Position numbers and translations under genes: made by a program | Shown: positions 24,347-32,363 of the stretch, piece by piece | How the letters are laid out: the number at the start of each line of letters is the position of its first letter | Numbering within the stretch: the first letter of the stretch is position 1 | From: Mycobacterium sp. 852014-50255_SCH5639931 | Lineage (GTDB): Bacteria > Actinomycetota > Actinomycetes > Mycobacteriales > Mycobacteriaceae | Length of the DNA: 64,000 nt | Reading direction: 5' to 3' | Assembly (NCBI RefSeq): GCF_001665605.1 | Contig: NZ_LZSV01000035.1 | Location: 186,001-250,000, forward strand | Notes under the pieces: model-generated | The model's input: only the letters and a program-made list of their open reading frames with translations | What the model was told of the DNA's origin: nothing | The model's database searches: none

Positions 24347-25368
24347 TCGGCTTCCACCAGGCTGGCGATGATATCGGCCGCCGGCCCCGGCTGGGCCTCC
24401 TTGAACGACGTTCCGGCCCACAGCGGTATCCCGTTCGGGTCCTCCATCGCGGCCGCCGCCTCGCGGATCGGGGAGGTCATCTGGTTGACCTCCGGGTAGC
24501 CGAGCGGCGCGACGTTGTCGAGCAGGCGGGTGAAGTTGTTCTCCAGGCCGCGCGCATACCGGCCCGAGAAGGCGCGGGTGACAACGGTGGTGCCGAAGAC
24601 CGGATTCTTCAGGGCGGTGCGGTGCGCGGTGCTGGTGCCCGCTTCGTCGCTGAGCAGCAGCGCGGTGCCGATCTGGGCGGCCACCGCGCCGCGGTGCAGC
24701 ACGGCGGCGACATCCCGGGCGGTGCCCAGCCCGCCCGCCGCGACGACGGGCACCTCATGCGCGTGACGGATGCGATCGATCAGGTGGTGCAGCGATTCGT
24801 TGCCGGGCTCCATGTCGGGCGCGAACGTGCCCCGGTGCCCGCCCGCGTCCGGCCCCTGGACGATGAGGCTGTCCGCGCCGGCGGCGACGGCCACCCCGGC
24901 CTCATACGCCGACGTCACGGTGACCATCACCAGCAGGCCCAGCGCCCCCAGCCGCCGGATGACGTCGGGCGGCGGGACACCGAAGGTGAACGACACCAGC
25001 TCGGGCCGCACGTCGGCGACCACCTCGAGCTTGCGCTCCCAGTCGTCGTCGTCACCGTAGTGCGGGTGGCCGACCTCGACCTGGTAGTAGTCCGCGATCT
25101 CCTCGAGCTCTTCGGCGTAGTAGTCCAGCGCCATCCAGTCGGCGACGCTGGGTTGCGGAACGAACAGGTTGACGCCCAGCGGCCCGGTGGTGGCCTTGCG
25201 CGCGGCGGCGATGTCCTCGGCGAAGCGCTCCGCGCTCCGGTGGCCGCCCGGGACGAAGCCGAGTCCACCCGCGTTGGACACCGCCGCGGCCAGCTCGGGC
25301 GTGCCCGGTCCGCCGGCCATCGGCGCACCCACGATGGGCACCATGATGTCCCAAAAGCCCAGTACCAC
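24343..25368 (-). CDS. Nitronate monooxygenase family FMN enzyme (Rv2781c-like)
   Basis: The 341-residue TIM-barrel flavoprotein has the N-terminal PIVGAPMAGG, the VQGPDAGGHRGTF segment containing the catalytic histidine region of nitronate monooxygenases, and the phosphate-binding VVAAGGLGTARDV followed by GAVAAQIGTALLLSDE. Members oxidise nitronates such as propionate 3-nitronate, using FMN without external NAD(P)H. It begins at the ATG at 25368, five bases after the pepR stop, so it may be read with pepR. Its end overlaps the convergent ald gene by four bases. Position and family match Rv2781c. Confidence 0.88.
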   Translation of the reverse strand: MVLGFWDIMVPIVGAPMAGGPGTPELAAAVSNAGGLGFVPGGHRSAERFAEDIAAARKATTGPLGVNLFVPQPSVADWMALDYYAEELEEIADYYQVEVGHPHYGDDDDWERKLEVVADVRPELVSFTFGVPPPDVIRRLGALGLLVMVTVTSAYEAGVAVAAGADSLIVQGPDAGGHRGTFAPDMEPGNESLHHLIDRIRHAHEVPVVAAGGLGTARDVAAVLHRGAVAAQIGTALLLSDEAGTSTAHRTALKNPVFGTTVVTRAFSGRYARGLENNFTRLLDNVAPLGYPEVNQMTSPIREAAAAMEDPNGIPLWAGTSFKEAQPGPAADIIASLVEAD

Positions 25369-25372
25369 GGGG

Positions 25373-26755
25373 CTAATTTACCATCGCCCGAAGTTGTTGG
25401 GGCAGTGACCGTTTGGAGGCATACGGACCCAGGACGGCGGCCCCGTAGGGCTGGCTCAGCAGCCGGTGGGCAACCGCGTTGACCTCCTCGACGCTCACTT
25501 GGTCGATCTTCCGCAAGGTGTGCTCGATGCTGCGGTGGTGGCCATAGTTCAGCTCGTTGCGACCCAGCCGGCTCATCCGGGAGCTGGAATCCTCCAGGCC
25601 GAGGACGAGGCCGCCGCGCAACGACCCCTTGGCGATGCGGCACTCGGCCTCGGTGATGCCGTCGCGGGCCACCGACTCGAGGACCTCGTTGGTCACCTGC
25701 ATCACCTCGGCGAACCGCTCGGGCTGGCAGGCGGCATAGACGGACAGCGCGCCGCTGTCGGCAAAGATGTCCACCGTCGAGTACACCGAGTAGGCCAACC
25801 CGCGCAACTCGCGAACCTCTTGGAACAGGCGGGAACTCAGCCCCCCGCCCAGCGCGGTGTGCAGCACCGACAGCGCCCAGCGATGGGGCCAGCCACGCCC
25901 CGGGGTGCGCACGCCCAGCGCGACGTGGGTCTGCTCGGCGTCCCGATTGCCCAGCATCAAGCCGGGTCGGCCGGTCACCCGTCCGGCGCCCTTGCGCGGG
26001 GCGACGGGCCGGCGCCCGCGCACCAGGTGCGGCCCGAAGTGCTCACGCACCAGCGCCACCACCTCATCGTGGTCGACATTGCCGGCCACGGCGACCACCA
26101 TGCGTTCCGGCGTGTAGCGCCGGACATGGAAGGAGTGCAGCTGGGTCCGGGTCATCGACGACACCGACTGCGCGGTGCCGATCACCGGCCGGCCAACCGG
26201 GTGGTCACCGAACATCGCCCCCAGGAACATGTCCCCCAGCGCGTCCTCGGGATCGTCGTCGCGCATCGCGATCTCTTCGAGCACCACGTCGCGTTCCAGC
26301 TCGACGTCTTCCGTCGCGCAACGGCCGTTGAGCACCACATCGGCCACCAGGTCGACGGCCAGCTCCAGGTCGCTGTCCAGCACGTGCGCGTAGTAGCAGG
26401 TGTGCTCCTTGGCGGTGAACGCGTTCAGCTCCCCGCCGACCGCGTCCATCGCCTGCGCGATGTCCACGGCGCTCCGGGTGGGGGTCGACTTGAACAGCAG
26501 ATGCTCGAGGAAGTGCGCCGCCCCCGCCACGGTGGCGCCCTCGTCGCGCGATCCGACGCCGACCCAGACCCCGACGGACGCCGAACGCACCGACGGCAGG
26601 TACTCGGTGACTACCCGCAGACCGCCCGGAAGCGTGCTGCGGCGCAGTGCGGATTGGCGGTCCGGTTCCGCCTCGGCGATCTGCTTACCCCGGCGCAGGG
26701 CGCCCGCACGAGTCGGACGCGGCCGGGGTAGGTCAGTTGCTGGCGGTCGCGGCAT
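25373..26755 (-). CDS. pepR: M16-family zinc peptidase PepR
   Basis: The roughly 460-residue peptidase has the inverted zinc motif H-x2-E-H (HFLEH, residues 81-85) and the downstream zinc-ligand region ELERDVVLEEIAMRDDDPED. These are the hallmarks of the mitochondrial-processing-peptidase-like M16B family. Bacterial members degrade peptides or process secreted proteins. Two in-frame ATGs are possible: 26755 (used here) and 26779. Both overlap the end of gpsI, by 23 and 47 bases, and no better start exists downstream. The gpsI-pepR linkage is conserved in actinobacteria. Confidence 0.93.
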   Translation of the reverse strand: MPRPPATDLPRPRPTRAGALRRGKQIAEAEPDRQSALRRSTLPGGLRVVTEYLPSVRSASVGVWVGVGSRDEGATVAGAAHFLEHLLFKSTPTRSAVDIAQAMDAVGGELNAFTAKEHTCYYAHVLDSDLELAVDLVADVVLNGRCATEDVELERDVVLEEIAMRDDDPEDALGDMFLGAMFGDHPVGRPVIGTAQSVSSMTRTQLHSFHVRRYTPERMVVAVAGNVDHDEVVALVREHFGPHLVRGRRPVAPRKGAGRVTGRPGLMLGNRDAEQTHVALGVRTPGRGWPHRWALSVLHTALGGGLSSRLFQEVRELRGLAYSVYSTVDIFADSGALSVYAACQPERFAEVMQVTNEVLESVARDGITEAECRIAKGSLRGGLVLGLEDSSSRMSRLGRNELNYGHHRSIEHTLRKIDQVSVEEVNAVAHRLLSQPYGAAVLGPYASKRSLPQQLRAMVN

Positions 26756-28988
26756 CGGCAGGGGCGGCCGCCGGAGCATCGGCTGGGGCAGCGCTGTCCT
26801 CCTCGACCAAGACGAGGGAGATCTTGCCGCGCTTGTCGATGTCGGCGATCTCGACCCGCAGTTTGTCTCCGACGTTCACGACGTCCTCGACCTTCGCGAT
26901 GCGCTTGCCGCGGCCCAGCTTGGAGATGTGGACCAGGCCGTCGCGTCCCGGCAGCAGCGACACGAACGCGCCGAAATCGGTTGTCTTGACCACGGTTCCG
27001 AGGAACCGCTCGCCCACGGTCGGCAGCTGCGGGTTGGCGATGGCGTTGATCCGGTCGATCGCGGCCTGCGCCGAGGGCCCGTCGGTGGCGCCGACGAACA
27101 CCGTGCCGTCGTCCTCGATGGAGATCTGCGCCCCGGTCTCCTCGGTGATGGCGTTGATGACCTTGCCCTTGGGCCCGATGACCTCGCCGATCTTGTCCAC
27201 CGGGACCTTGATGGTGGTCACCCGCGGCGCGTAGGGGCTCATCTCGTCGGGCGCGTCGATGGCCTCGGCCATGACCTCGAGGATGGTCAGGCGTGCATCC
27301 TTGGCCTGGGACAGCGCGCCCGCGAGCACCTGGGAGGGGATCCCGTCCAGCTTGGTGTCCAGCTGCAGGGCGGTGACGTAGTCCTTGGTGCCCGCGCACT
27401 TGAAGTCCATGTCGCCGAACGCGTCCTCGGCACCGAGGATGTCGGTCAGCGTGACGAAGCGACGCTCGTTCTTGCCGTCGATCTCGACGTCGTCGGAGAC
27501 CAGCCCCATCGCGATGCCGGCGACCGGCGCCTTGAGCGGCACACCCGCGTTGAGCAGCGCCAGCGTGGACGCGCAGACGGATCCCATCGACGTCGAGCCG
27601 TTGGAGCCCAGCGCTTCGGACACCTGGCGGATGGCGTACGGGAACTCCTCGACGCTGGGCAGCACCGGGATCAGGGCCCGCTCGGCGAGCGCGCCGTGCC
27701 CGATCTCGCGCCGCTTGGGCGAACCCACGCGGCCGGTCTCGCCGGTGGAGAAGGGCGGGAAGTTGTAGTGGTGCATGTAGCGCTTGGAGGTTTCCGGCCC
27801 CAGCGAGTCGATCTGCTGGGCCATCTTGACCATGTCCAGCGTGGTCACACCCAGGATCTGGGTTTCGCCGCGCTCGAACAGCGCGCTGCCGTGTGCCCGC
27901 GGCACCACGGCGACCTCGGCCGACAGCGCGCGGATGTCGGTGATGCCCCGGCCGTCGATGCGGAAGTGGTCGGTCAGGATGCGCTGCCGGACCAGCTTCT
28001 TGGTCAGCGAACGGAACGCGGCGCCGACCTCCTTCTCCCGGCCCTCGTAGGTCTCGGCGAGCCGCTGCAGCACCTCGGCCTTCAGCTCGTCGGTGCGCTG
28101 GTCGCGCTCGGCCTTGCCGCCGATGGTCAGCGCCTTGGCCAGCTCGTCGGTGGCCACCGAGGCAACCGAGTAGTAGACGTCCTCGCCGTACTCGGGGAAG
28201 ACGGGGTACTCGCCGGTCGGCTTGGCGGCCGCGCCGGCCAGCTCCTCCTGCGCGGTGCACAGCACGGCGATGAACGGCTTCGCCGCCTCCAGGCCTTCGG
28301 CCACCACGGCTTCCGTCGGCGCCTGGGCGCCGCCCTCGACGAGTTCGATGACGTTATCGGTGGCCTCGGCCTCGACCATCATGATGGCGACATCCCCATC
28401 GACCTTGCGGCCGGCCACCACCATGTCGAACACGGCCCGCTCGAGCTGCTCGACGGTCGGGAAGGCGACCCAGGTGCCGTCGATCAGGGCCACGCGCACG
28501 CCGCCGACCGGGCCGGAGAACGGCAGGCCGGAGATCTGGGTGGAGGCCGAGGCGGCGTTGATCGCCACCACGTCGTACAGGTCGTTGGGGTCCAGGCTCA
28601 TGATCGTCACGACGACCTGGATCTCGTTGCGCAGTCCGGCGACGAACGACGGGCGAAGCGGCCGGTCGATGAGGCGACAGGTCAGGATCGCGTCGGTGGA
28701 GGGCCGGCCCTCGCGACGGAAGAACGAGCCGGGGATCCGCCCGGCGGCATACATCCGCTCCTCGACGTCGATGGTCAGCGGGAAGAAGTCGAAGTGCTCC
28801 TTCGGGTTCTTGCTGGCGGTGGTCGCCGACAACAGCATGTTCTCGTCGTCGAGGTAGGCGACGACGGCGCCGGCGGCCTGCTGGGCCAGCCGGCCGGTCT
28901 CAAAACGGATTGTGCGGGTGCCGAAGCTCCCGTTGTCGATAACGGCGGTCGACTCGAACACGCCTTCTTCAATTTCAGCTACAGACAT
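26733..28988 (-). CDS. gpsI: Polyribonucleotide nucleotidyltransferase (PNPase; guanosine pentaphosphate synthetase I)
   Basis: The 751-residue phosphorolytic 3'-5' exoribonuclease has two RNase PH domains (about 20-240 and 345-570) with an alpha-helical linker. A KH domain (IKVPVDKIGEVIGPKGKVINAI) and a C-terminal S1 domain (GTVVKTTDFGAFVSLLPGRDGLVHISKL) follow. The tail after about residue 725 is short and Ala/Pro-rich. It degrades mRNA and can synthesise polynucleotide tails. The ATG at 28988 follows a long leader with a small hairpin at 29026-29039. In other bacteria PNPase autoregulates through its leader. The convergent lppU-like lipoprotein gene known from M. tuberculosis is absent between this gene and rpsO. 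Confidence 0.97.
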   Translation of the reverse strand: MSVAEIEEGVFESTAVIDNGSFGTRTIRFETGRLAQQAAGAVVAYLDDENMLLSATTASKNPKEHFDFFPLTIDVEERMYAAGRIPGSFFRREGRPSTDAILTCRLIDRPLRPSFVAGLRNEIQVVVTIMSLDPNDLYDVVAINAASASTQISGLPFSGPVGGVRVALIDGTWVAFPTVEQLERAVFDMVVAGRKVDGDVAIMMVEAEATDNVIELVEGGAQAPTEAVVAEGLEAAKPFIAVLCTAQEELAGAAAKPTGEYPVFPEYGEDVYYSVASVATDELAKALTIGGKAERDQRTDELKAEVLQRLAETYEGREKEVGAAFRSLTKKLVRQRILTDHFRIDGRGITDIRALSAEVAVVPRAHGSALFERGETQILGVTTLDMVKMAQQIDSLGPETSKRYMHHYNFPPFSTGETGRVGSPKRREIGHGALAERALIPVLPSVEEFPYAIRQVSEALGSNGSTSMGSVCASTLALLNAGVPLKAPVAGIAMGLVSDDVEIDGKNERRFVTLTDILGAEDAFGDMDFKCAGTKDYVTALQLDTKLDGIPSQVLAGALSQAKDARLTILEVMAEAIDAPDEMSPYAPRVTTIKVPVDKIGEVIGPKGKVINAITEETGAQISIEDDGTVFVGATDGPSAQAAIDRINAIANPQLPTVGERFLGTVVKTTDFGAFVSLLPGRDGLVHISKLGRGKRIAKVEDVVNVGDKLRVEIADIDKRGKISLVLVEEDSAAPADAPAAAPADAATASN

Positions 28989-29299
28989 AGGTGTCCGTAC
29001 GGCCTCTCTGGGTATTTAGCTTTTTCGCGTCGTCACGCGCAAGTAACCCGAGAGCTTCCTACGAGAGGAAAAAGTCTGAATGCGGCTACGGCCATCGATC
29101 GAAGCGGCCGACCTGCCCCAGATCCGGAGAGCCCGGCAGCCACTACCGAAGACCGCCCGATACAGACTGGGCTGCTCCCGTCATGACACGCTGGAACGGC
29201 GCACGCGGATCTGCGTGGCCGCACCGTTCGCTCGGGCCGAACCCGGCCCAGAACGCTCCCACTCTACACGGGCGGACTTGGCCCGAAAGCAGGCCCGGG
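28989..29299. other. Intergenic region between rpsO and gpsI: leader and hairpins, no gene
   Basis: The 311 bases contain no frame I can support as a gene. On the minus strand they hold the end of the rpsO transcript and the gpsI leader. A perfect stem GGGCCG-AACC-CGGCCC lies at 29234-29249, about 50 bases past the rpsO stop, and could act as a processing or termination hairpin although no U-run follows. A second stem, CGCGT-CGTC-ACGCG, lies at 29026-29039, followed in RNA by AAAAAGC, within 40 bases of the gpsI start. A lipoprotein gene (lppU) sits here in M. tuberculosis, as far as I recall, and is missing. Confidence 0.5.
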
Positions 29300-29569
29300 T
29301 CAGCGGCGCAGACCCAGGCGCTCGACCAGCGAGCGGTACCGCTCCACGTCGATCTGGGCGACGTACTTGAGCAGCCTGCGACGCCGGCCGACCAGCAGGA
29401 GCAGGCCCCGCCGGGAGTGGTGATCGTGCTTGTGGACCTTCAGGTGCTCGGTCAGGTCGGCGATCCGCTTGGTCAGCAGCGCGACTTGCGCCTCCGGGGA
29501 ACCCGTGTCGGAGTCGTGCAGGCCGTAGGTGCCCAGGATTTCCTTTTTTTGCTCGGCTGTCAGCGCCAC
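29300..29569 (-). CDS. rpsO: 30S ribosomal protein S15
   Basis: The 89-residue protein is a complete S15, ALTAEQKKEILGTYG through HDHHSRRGLLLLVGRRRRLLKYV to LGLRR. It contains the conserved H-D-H-H-S-R-R-G-L segment that binds 16S rRNA. It starts at the GTG at 29569; the longer frame to 29641 is not used by the family. The adjacent gpsI gene downstream gives the conserved rpsO-pnp order. A run of seven A residues in the KKE codons could be slippery but is ordinary in this gene. Confidence 0.97.
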   Translation of the reverse strand: MALTAEQKKEILGTYGLHDSDTGSPEAQVALLTKRIADLTEHLKVHKHDHHSRRGLLLLVGRRRRLLKYVAQIDVERYRSLVERLGLRR

Positions 29570-29705
29570 GAAAACATCTCCATCAATCGGTGCCGCGAAA
29601 AAAATTCGTACGTGGCCACCGCGGACTGCAGCACACGCCATATCCGGGGGGCGAGTCTATCAGCGGCTCCGATGTCCACTGAAATCGCAGGCCAGCTCCC
29701 ACCAC

Positions 29706-29736
29706 TTGACAACCTACAACCATTTGGTTGTAGGTT
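29706..29736 (+). promoter_or_regulatory. arsR-type promoter with perfect 26-bp operator; predicted leaderless transcript
   Basis: TTGACA (29706-29711) is a consensus -35 element and TAGGTT (29731-29736) fits the mycobacterial TANNNT -10, 19 bases apart. Between and over them lies a perfect inverted repeat: AACCTACAACCA (29711-29722), TT, TGGTTGTAGGTT (29725-29736). It covers the whole promoter core. The -10 ends six bases before the GTG at 29743, so transcription would begin at or next to the start codon. The adjacent ArsR-family repressor should bind here and shut off its own operon. Confidence 0.75.
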
Positions 29737-29742
29737 AATCGG

Positions 29743-30084
29743 GTGACCGTAGACGTAGAGGATCGGGTGGACGCCCTCTTTCACGCGCTCGCCGACCGGA
29801 CCCGGCGCGACATCATGCGCCGGACGCTGGCCGGGGAACACTCGGTTTCCTCGCTCGCCCTGAAATACGACATGAGCTTTGCGGCCGTGCAGAAGCACGT
29901 GGTCGTGCTGGAGAAGGCCGGCCTGATCAAAAAACGCCGAAACGGTCGCGAGCAGTTGGCCAGCGGTGACGTGGCGGCGGTGCGGTCGGTCGCCGGCATG
30001 CTCACCGAGCTGGAGCAGGTTTGGCGGGGCCGCATCGCCCGCATCGACGAACTCATCTCGACCGACCCAACCAAGGAGGACTGA
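29743..30084 (+). CDS. ArsR-family winged-helix repressor
   Basis: The 113-residue protein is a small ArsR/SmtB-type regulator: FHALADRTRRDIMRRTLAGEHSVSSLALKYDMSF, then the recognition helix AAVQKHVVVLEKAGLIKKRRNGREQ. No cysteine is present, so a thiolate metal site is excluded. It belongs to the ArsR group paired with AHSA1/START proteins rather than the metal-sensing group. Its GTG start lies directly after a promoter overlapped by a perfect palindrome, so strong autorepression and leaderless translation are expected. The next gene follows after two bases and is surely co-transcribed. The inducer is unknown. Confidence 0.9.
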   Translation: MTVDVEDRVDALFHALADRTRRDIMRRTLAGEHSVSSLALKYDMSFAAVQKHVVVLEKAGLIKKRRNGREQLASGDVAAVRSVAGMLTELEQVWRGRIARIDELISTDPTKED

Positions 30085-30086
30085 CC

Positions 30087-30572
30087 ATGCCCGTCACCGA
30101 CGTCAAGCATGACCCGGACGCCCTGACGCTGACCATCACCGCCGACTTCGCCGCCCCGGTGCAGCGCATCTGGCAGATCTACGCCGATCCGCGTCAACTG
30201 GAGAAGGTGTGGGGACCGCCGTCGCACCCGGCGACCGTGGTGAACCACAGCCTCACGCCGGGAAGTCGCACGACCTACTTCATGACCGGTCCGGACGGCG
30301 AGAAGTACGCCGGCTACTGGGAGATCACCGCCGTCGACGAGCCGAACAGCTTCTCGTTTCTCGACGGGTTCGCCGACCTGGACTTCAACCCGAACCCCGA
30401 CCTGCCGGTCGCGGAGAACACCTACACCTTCACCGAGCACGGCGGCGGCACGCGCGCGATCTACGTGTGCACCTTCGGATCCGCCGACGATCTTCAGCGA
30501 GTGCTGGATATGGGCGTCGTCGAGGGCTCCACGTCGGCCATCAACCAGATCGACGACCTGGTTGCTTCCTGA
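30087..30572 (+). CDS. AHSA1/START-domain (SRPBCC) protein paired with ArsR
   Basis: The 161-residue protein has the AHSA1-type SRPBCC fold, starting LTLTITADFAAPVQRIWQIYADPRQLEKVWGPP and ending with a long C-terminal helix (DDLQRVLDMGVVEGSTSAINQIDDL). The ATG at 30087 is behind AAGGAGGA (30073-30080), a strong RBS. It is in an operon with the ArsR gene; this pairing is widespread in actinobacteria and not well understood. Ligand binding or a stress role is possible. It is convergent with ribF. Confidence 0.85.
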   Translation: MPVTDVKHDPDALTLTITADFAAPVQRIWQIYADPRQLEKVWGPPSHPATVVNHSLTPGSRTTYFMTGPDGEKYAGYWEITAVDEPNSFSFLDGFADLDFNPNPDLPVAENTYTFTEHGGGTRAIYVCTFGSADDLQRVLDMGVVEGSTSAINQIDDLVAS

Positions 30573-30584
30573 AGCTGCGGCCGT

Positions 30585-31562
30585 TCAGTCCTGCGCCGAG
30601 AGCATCTTGCGCGCCCGGTCGGTGTCCTTGCCCATCGCGTCGATCAGCTCCTTCACCGAGTCGAACCTGCGCTGACCGCGGATGCGGGCGACGAAGTCCA
30701 GCGCCACGTACTGGCCGTAGAGGTCGGCGGTGGTGTCCAGGACGAAGGCCTCGACGGTGCGCGTGCGCCCGGAGAAGGTCGGGTTGGTGCCCACGGACAC
30801 CGCGGCCTGGTAGCGCTCGCCCGGGACGACGGTGCCGGTCACCGGTCCGTGCCCGAGCAGGGTGAACCAGGCGGCATACACGCCGTCGGCCGGGATCGCC
30901 GAATACATAGGCGGCGCCACGTTGGCGGTCGGGAATCCCAGCTCCATGCCCCGCCCCTCGCCGCGGACAACGACGCCCTCGACGCGATGCGGACGGCCCA
31001 GCGCCTCCATGGCCGCCACCACGTCACCGGCGTCCACGCAGGACCGGATATACGTGGACGAATACGTCACGGTCTCGTTGCTCAGGTGCTCGCTGAGCAG
31101 TGACATCGACTCCACCGCGAAGCCGAATCGCTCGCCTGCGCGCCGCAGGGTCTCGACGTTGCCGGCCGCCTTCTTGCCGAAGGTGAAGTTCTCCCCCACC
31201 ACGACCTCGACCACGTGCAGGTGTTCCACCAGCAGCTCATGGACGTAGCGCTCCGGCGTGAGTTTCATGAAGTCGCTGGTGAACGGCATCACCAGGAAGA
31301 CATCGATGCCCAGCTCCTCGACGAGTTCGGCGCGGCGGGTCAGCGTCGTCAGCTGCGCGGGATGGCTGCCCGGGTAGACGACTTCCATCGGGTGCGGATC
31401 GAATGTCATCAGCACGGTCGGCACGTTGCGGGCGCGCCCGGCCTTGACGGCATGCGCGATTATCTCCGCGTGGCCCCGGTGCACGCCATCGAACACCCCG
31501 ATGGTGAGCACGCATCTGCCCCAGTCCGTGGGAATCTCGTCTTGGCCGCGCCACCGCTGCAC
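30585..31562 (-). CDS. ribF: Bifunctional riboflavin kinase/FAD synthetase
   Basis: RibF phosphorylates riboflavin to FMN and adenylates FMN to FAD. The 325-residue protein has the nucleotidyltransferase domain at the N-terminus (GVFDGVHRGHAEII with the H-x-G-H signature, and YSSTYIRS). The C-terminal riboflavin kinase domain contains GFPTANV and the PxxT-type loop. The GTG at 31562 begins VQRWRGQDEIPTDWG and agrees with the M. tuberculosis N-terminus; the upstream extension is not conserved. It is divergent from sirR and convergent with the AHSA1 gene. Confidence 0.96.
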   Translation of the reverse strand: MQRWRGQDEIPTDWGRCVLTIGVFDGVHRGHAEIIAHAVKAGRARNVPTVLMTFDPHPMEVVYPGSHPAQLTTLTRRAELVEELGIDVFLVMPFTSDFMKLTPERYVHELLVEHLHVVEVVVGENFTFGKKAAGNVETLRRAGERFGFAVESMSLLSEHLSNETVTYSSTYIRSCVDAGDVVAAMEALGRPHRVEGVVVRGEGRGMELGFPTANVAPPMYSAIPADGVYAAWFTLLGHGPVTGTVVPGERYQAAVSVGTNPTFSGRTRTVEAFVLDTTADLYGQYVALDFVARIRGQRRFDSVKELIDAMGKDTDRARKMLSAQD

Positions 31563-31635
31563 GACCGCAAGCCTACGGCCCGCCGCGGGCCGCCGGGAGA
31601 TCCGCCGGCGCGAGGGTGTCGAGGAGCACACGATC

Positions 31636-31652
31636 AGGCTTGGGTTGCCTAA
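31636..31652. promoter_or_regulatory. Candidate DtxR/MntR-type operator upstream of sirR
   Basis: AGGC-N7-GCCT (31636-31650) is a perfect inverted repeat and the overlapping TTGGG-TTG-CCTAA (31640-31652) resembles the TTAGG/CCTAA arms of DtxR-family boxes. It lies 12 bases upstream of the sirR start and about 75 bases upstream of the divergent ribF start. Autoregulation by SirR is plausible. The match is partial. Confidence 0.35.
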
Positions 31653-31663
31653 ACTTTCTCGGT

Positions 31664-32356
31664 GTGAGGGCTGACGAAGAGCGTGGCGGTCTCACCGCGG
31701 TCGGCCAGGACTATCTCAAGGTCATCTGGAATGCCCAGGAGTGGTCCCGGGAGAAGGTCAGCACCAAGATGCTGGCCGAGAAGATCGGGGTCTCCGCCAG
31801 CACGGCCTCGGAGTCGATCCGCAAACTCGCCGAGCAGGGCCTGGTCGATCACGAGAAATACGGGGCCGTGACCCTGACCGAGGCGGGCCGGCGGGCGGCG
31901 CTGGCGATGGTGCGCCGGCATCGGCTGCTGGAGACCTTCCTGGTCAACGAGCTCGGCTACGGCTGGGACGAGGTGCACGACGAGGCCGAGGTGCTCGAAC
32001 ACGCGGTGTCGGATCGGCTGGTGGCCCGCATCGACGCCAAGCTCGGGTTCCCGCAACGCGACCCGCACGGGGACCCGATCCCGGCCTCCGACGGGCAGGT
32101 GCCCACGCCGCCGGCCCGCCAGCTGTGGGCGTGCGGCGACGGAGACACCGGAACGGTGGCCCGGATCTCCGACGCCGACCCGGAGATGCTGCGCTATTTC
32201 GCCGACGTCGGCATCAACCTCGATTCGCGACTGCGGGTCCTGACCCGCCGGGAATTCGCCGGCATGATCTCGGTGGCGATCGAAGCCGGCGACGGCGCGG
32301 AGACGACGGTCGACCTGGGCAGCCCGGCGGCCCGGGCGGTCTGGGTGGTGGGCTAG
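31664..32356 (+). CDS. sirR: DtxR/MntR-family metal-dependent regulator SirR
   Basis: The 230-residue protein has the DtxR-family winged helix (GQDYLKVIWNAQEW, then KMLAEKIGVSASTASESIRKLAEQGLVDHEKYG). The metal-binding and dimerisation domain includes RRHRLLETFLVNELGYGWDEVHDEAEVLEHAVSD, with the conserved metal ligands. A C-terminal SH3-like FeoA domain follows (about 155-230). In M. tuberculosis this protein (also called MntR) senses manganese. The GTG at 31664 gives the N-terminus VRADEERGGL, matching the known orthologue; the frame upstream to 31616 is not conserved. A candidate operator precedes it. Confidence 0.93.
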   Translation: MRADEERGGLTAVGQDYLKVIWNAQEWSREKVSTKMLAEKIGVSASTASESIRKLAEQGLVDHEKYGAVTLTEAGRRAALAMVRRHRLLETFLVNELGYGWDEVHDEAEVLEHAVSDRLVARIDAKLGFPQRDPHGDPIPASDGQVPTPPARQLWACGDGDTGTVARISDADPEMLRYFADVGINLDSRLRVLTRREFAGMISVAIEAGDGAETTVDLGSPAARAVWVVG

Positions 32357-32363
32357 CTCAGGG

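Noticed and set aside
26400..29186. A 928-codon open frame on the plus strand
   Set aside because: It lies antisense to gpsI and pepR, whose products are unmistakable. Long antisense frames are expected in high-GC DNA and its protein has no recognisable domain.
29561..29580. Programmed frameshift at the A7 run in rpsO
   Set aside because: The run encodes normal lysine codons of S15 and the protein is complete in one frame.
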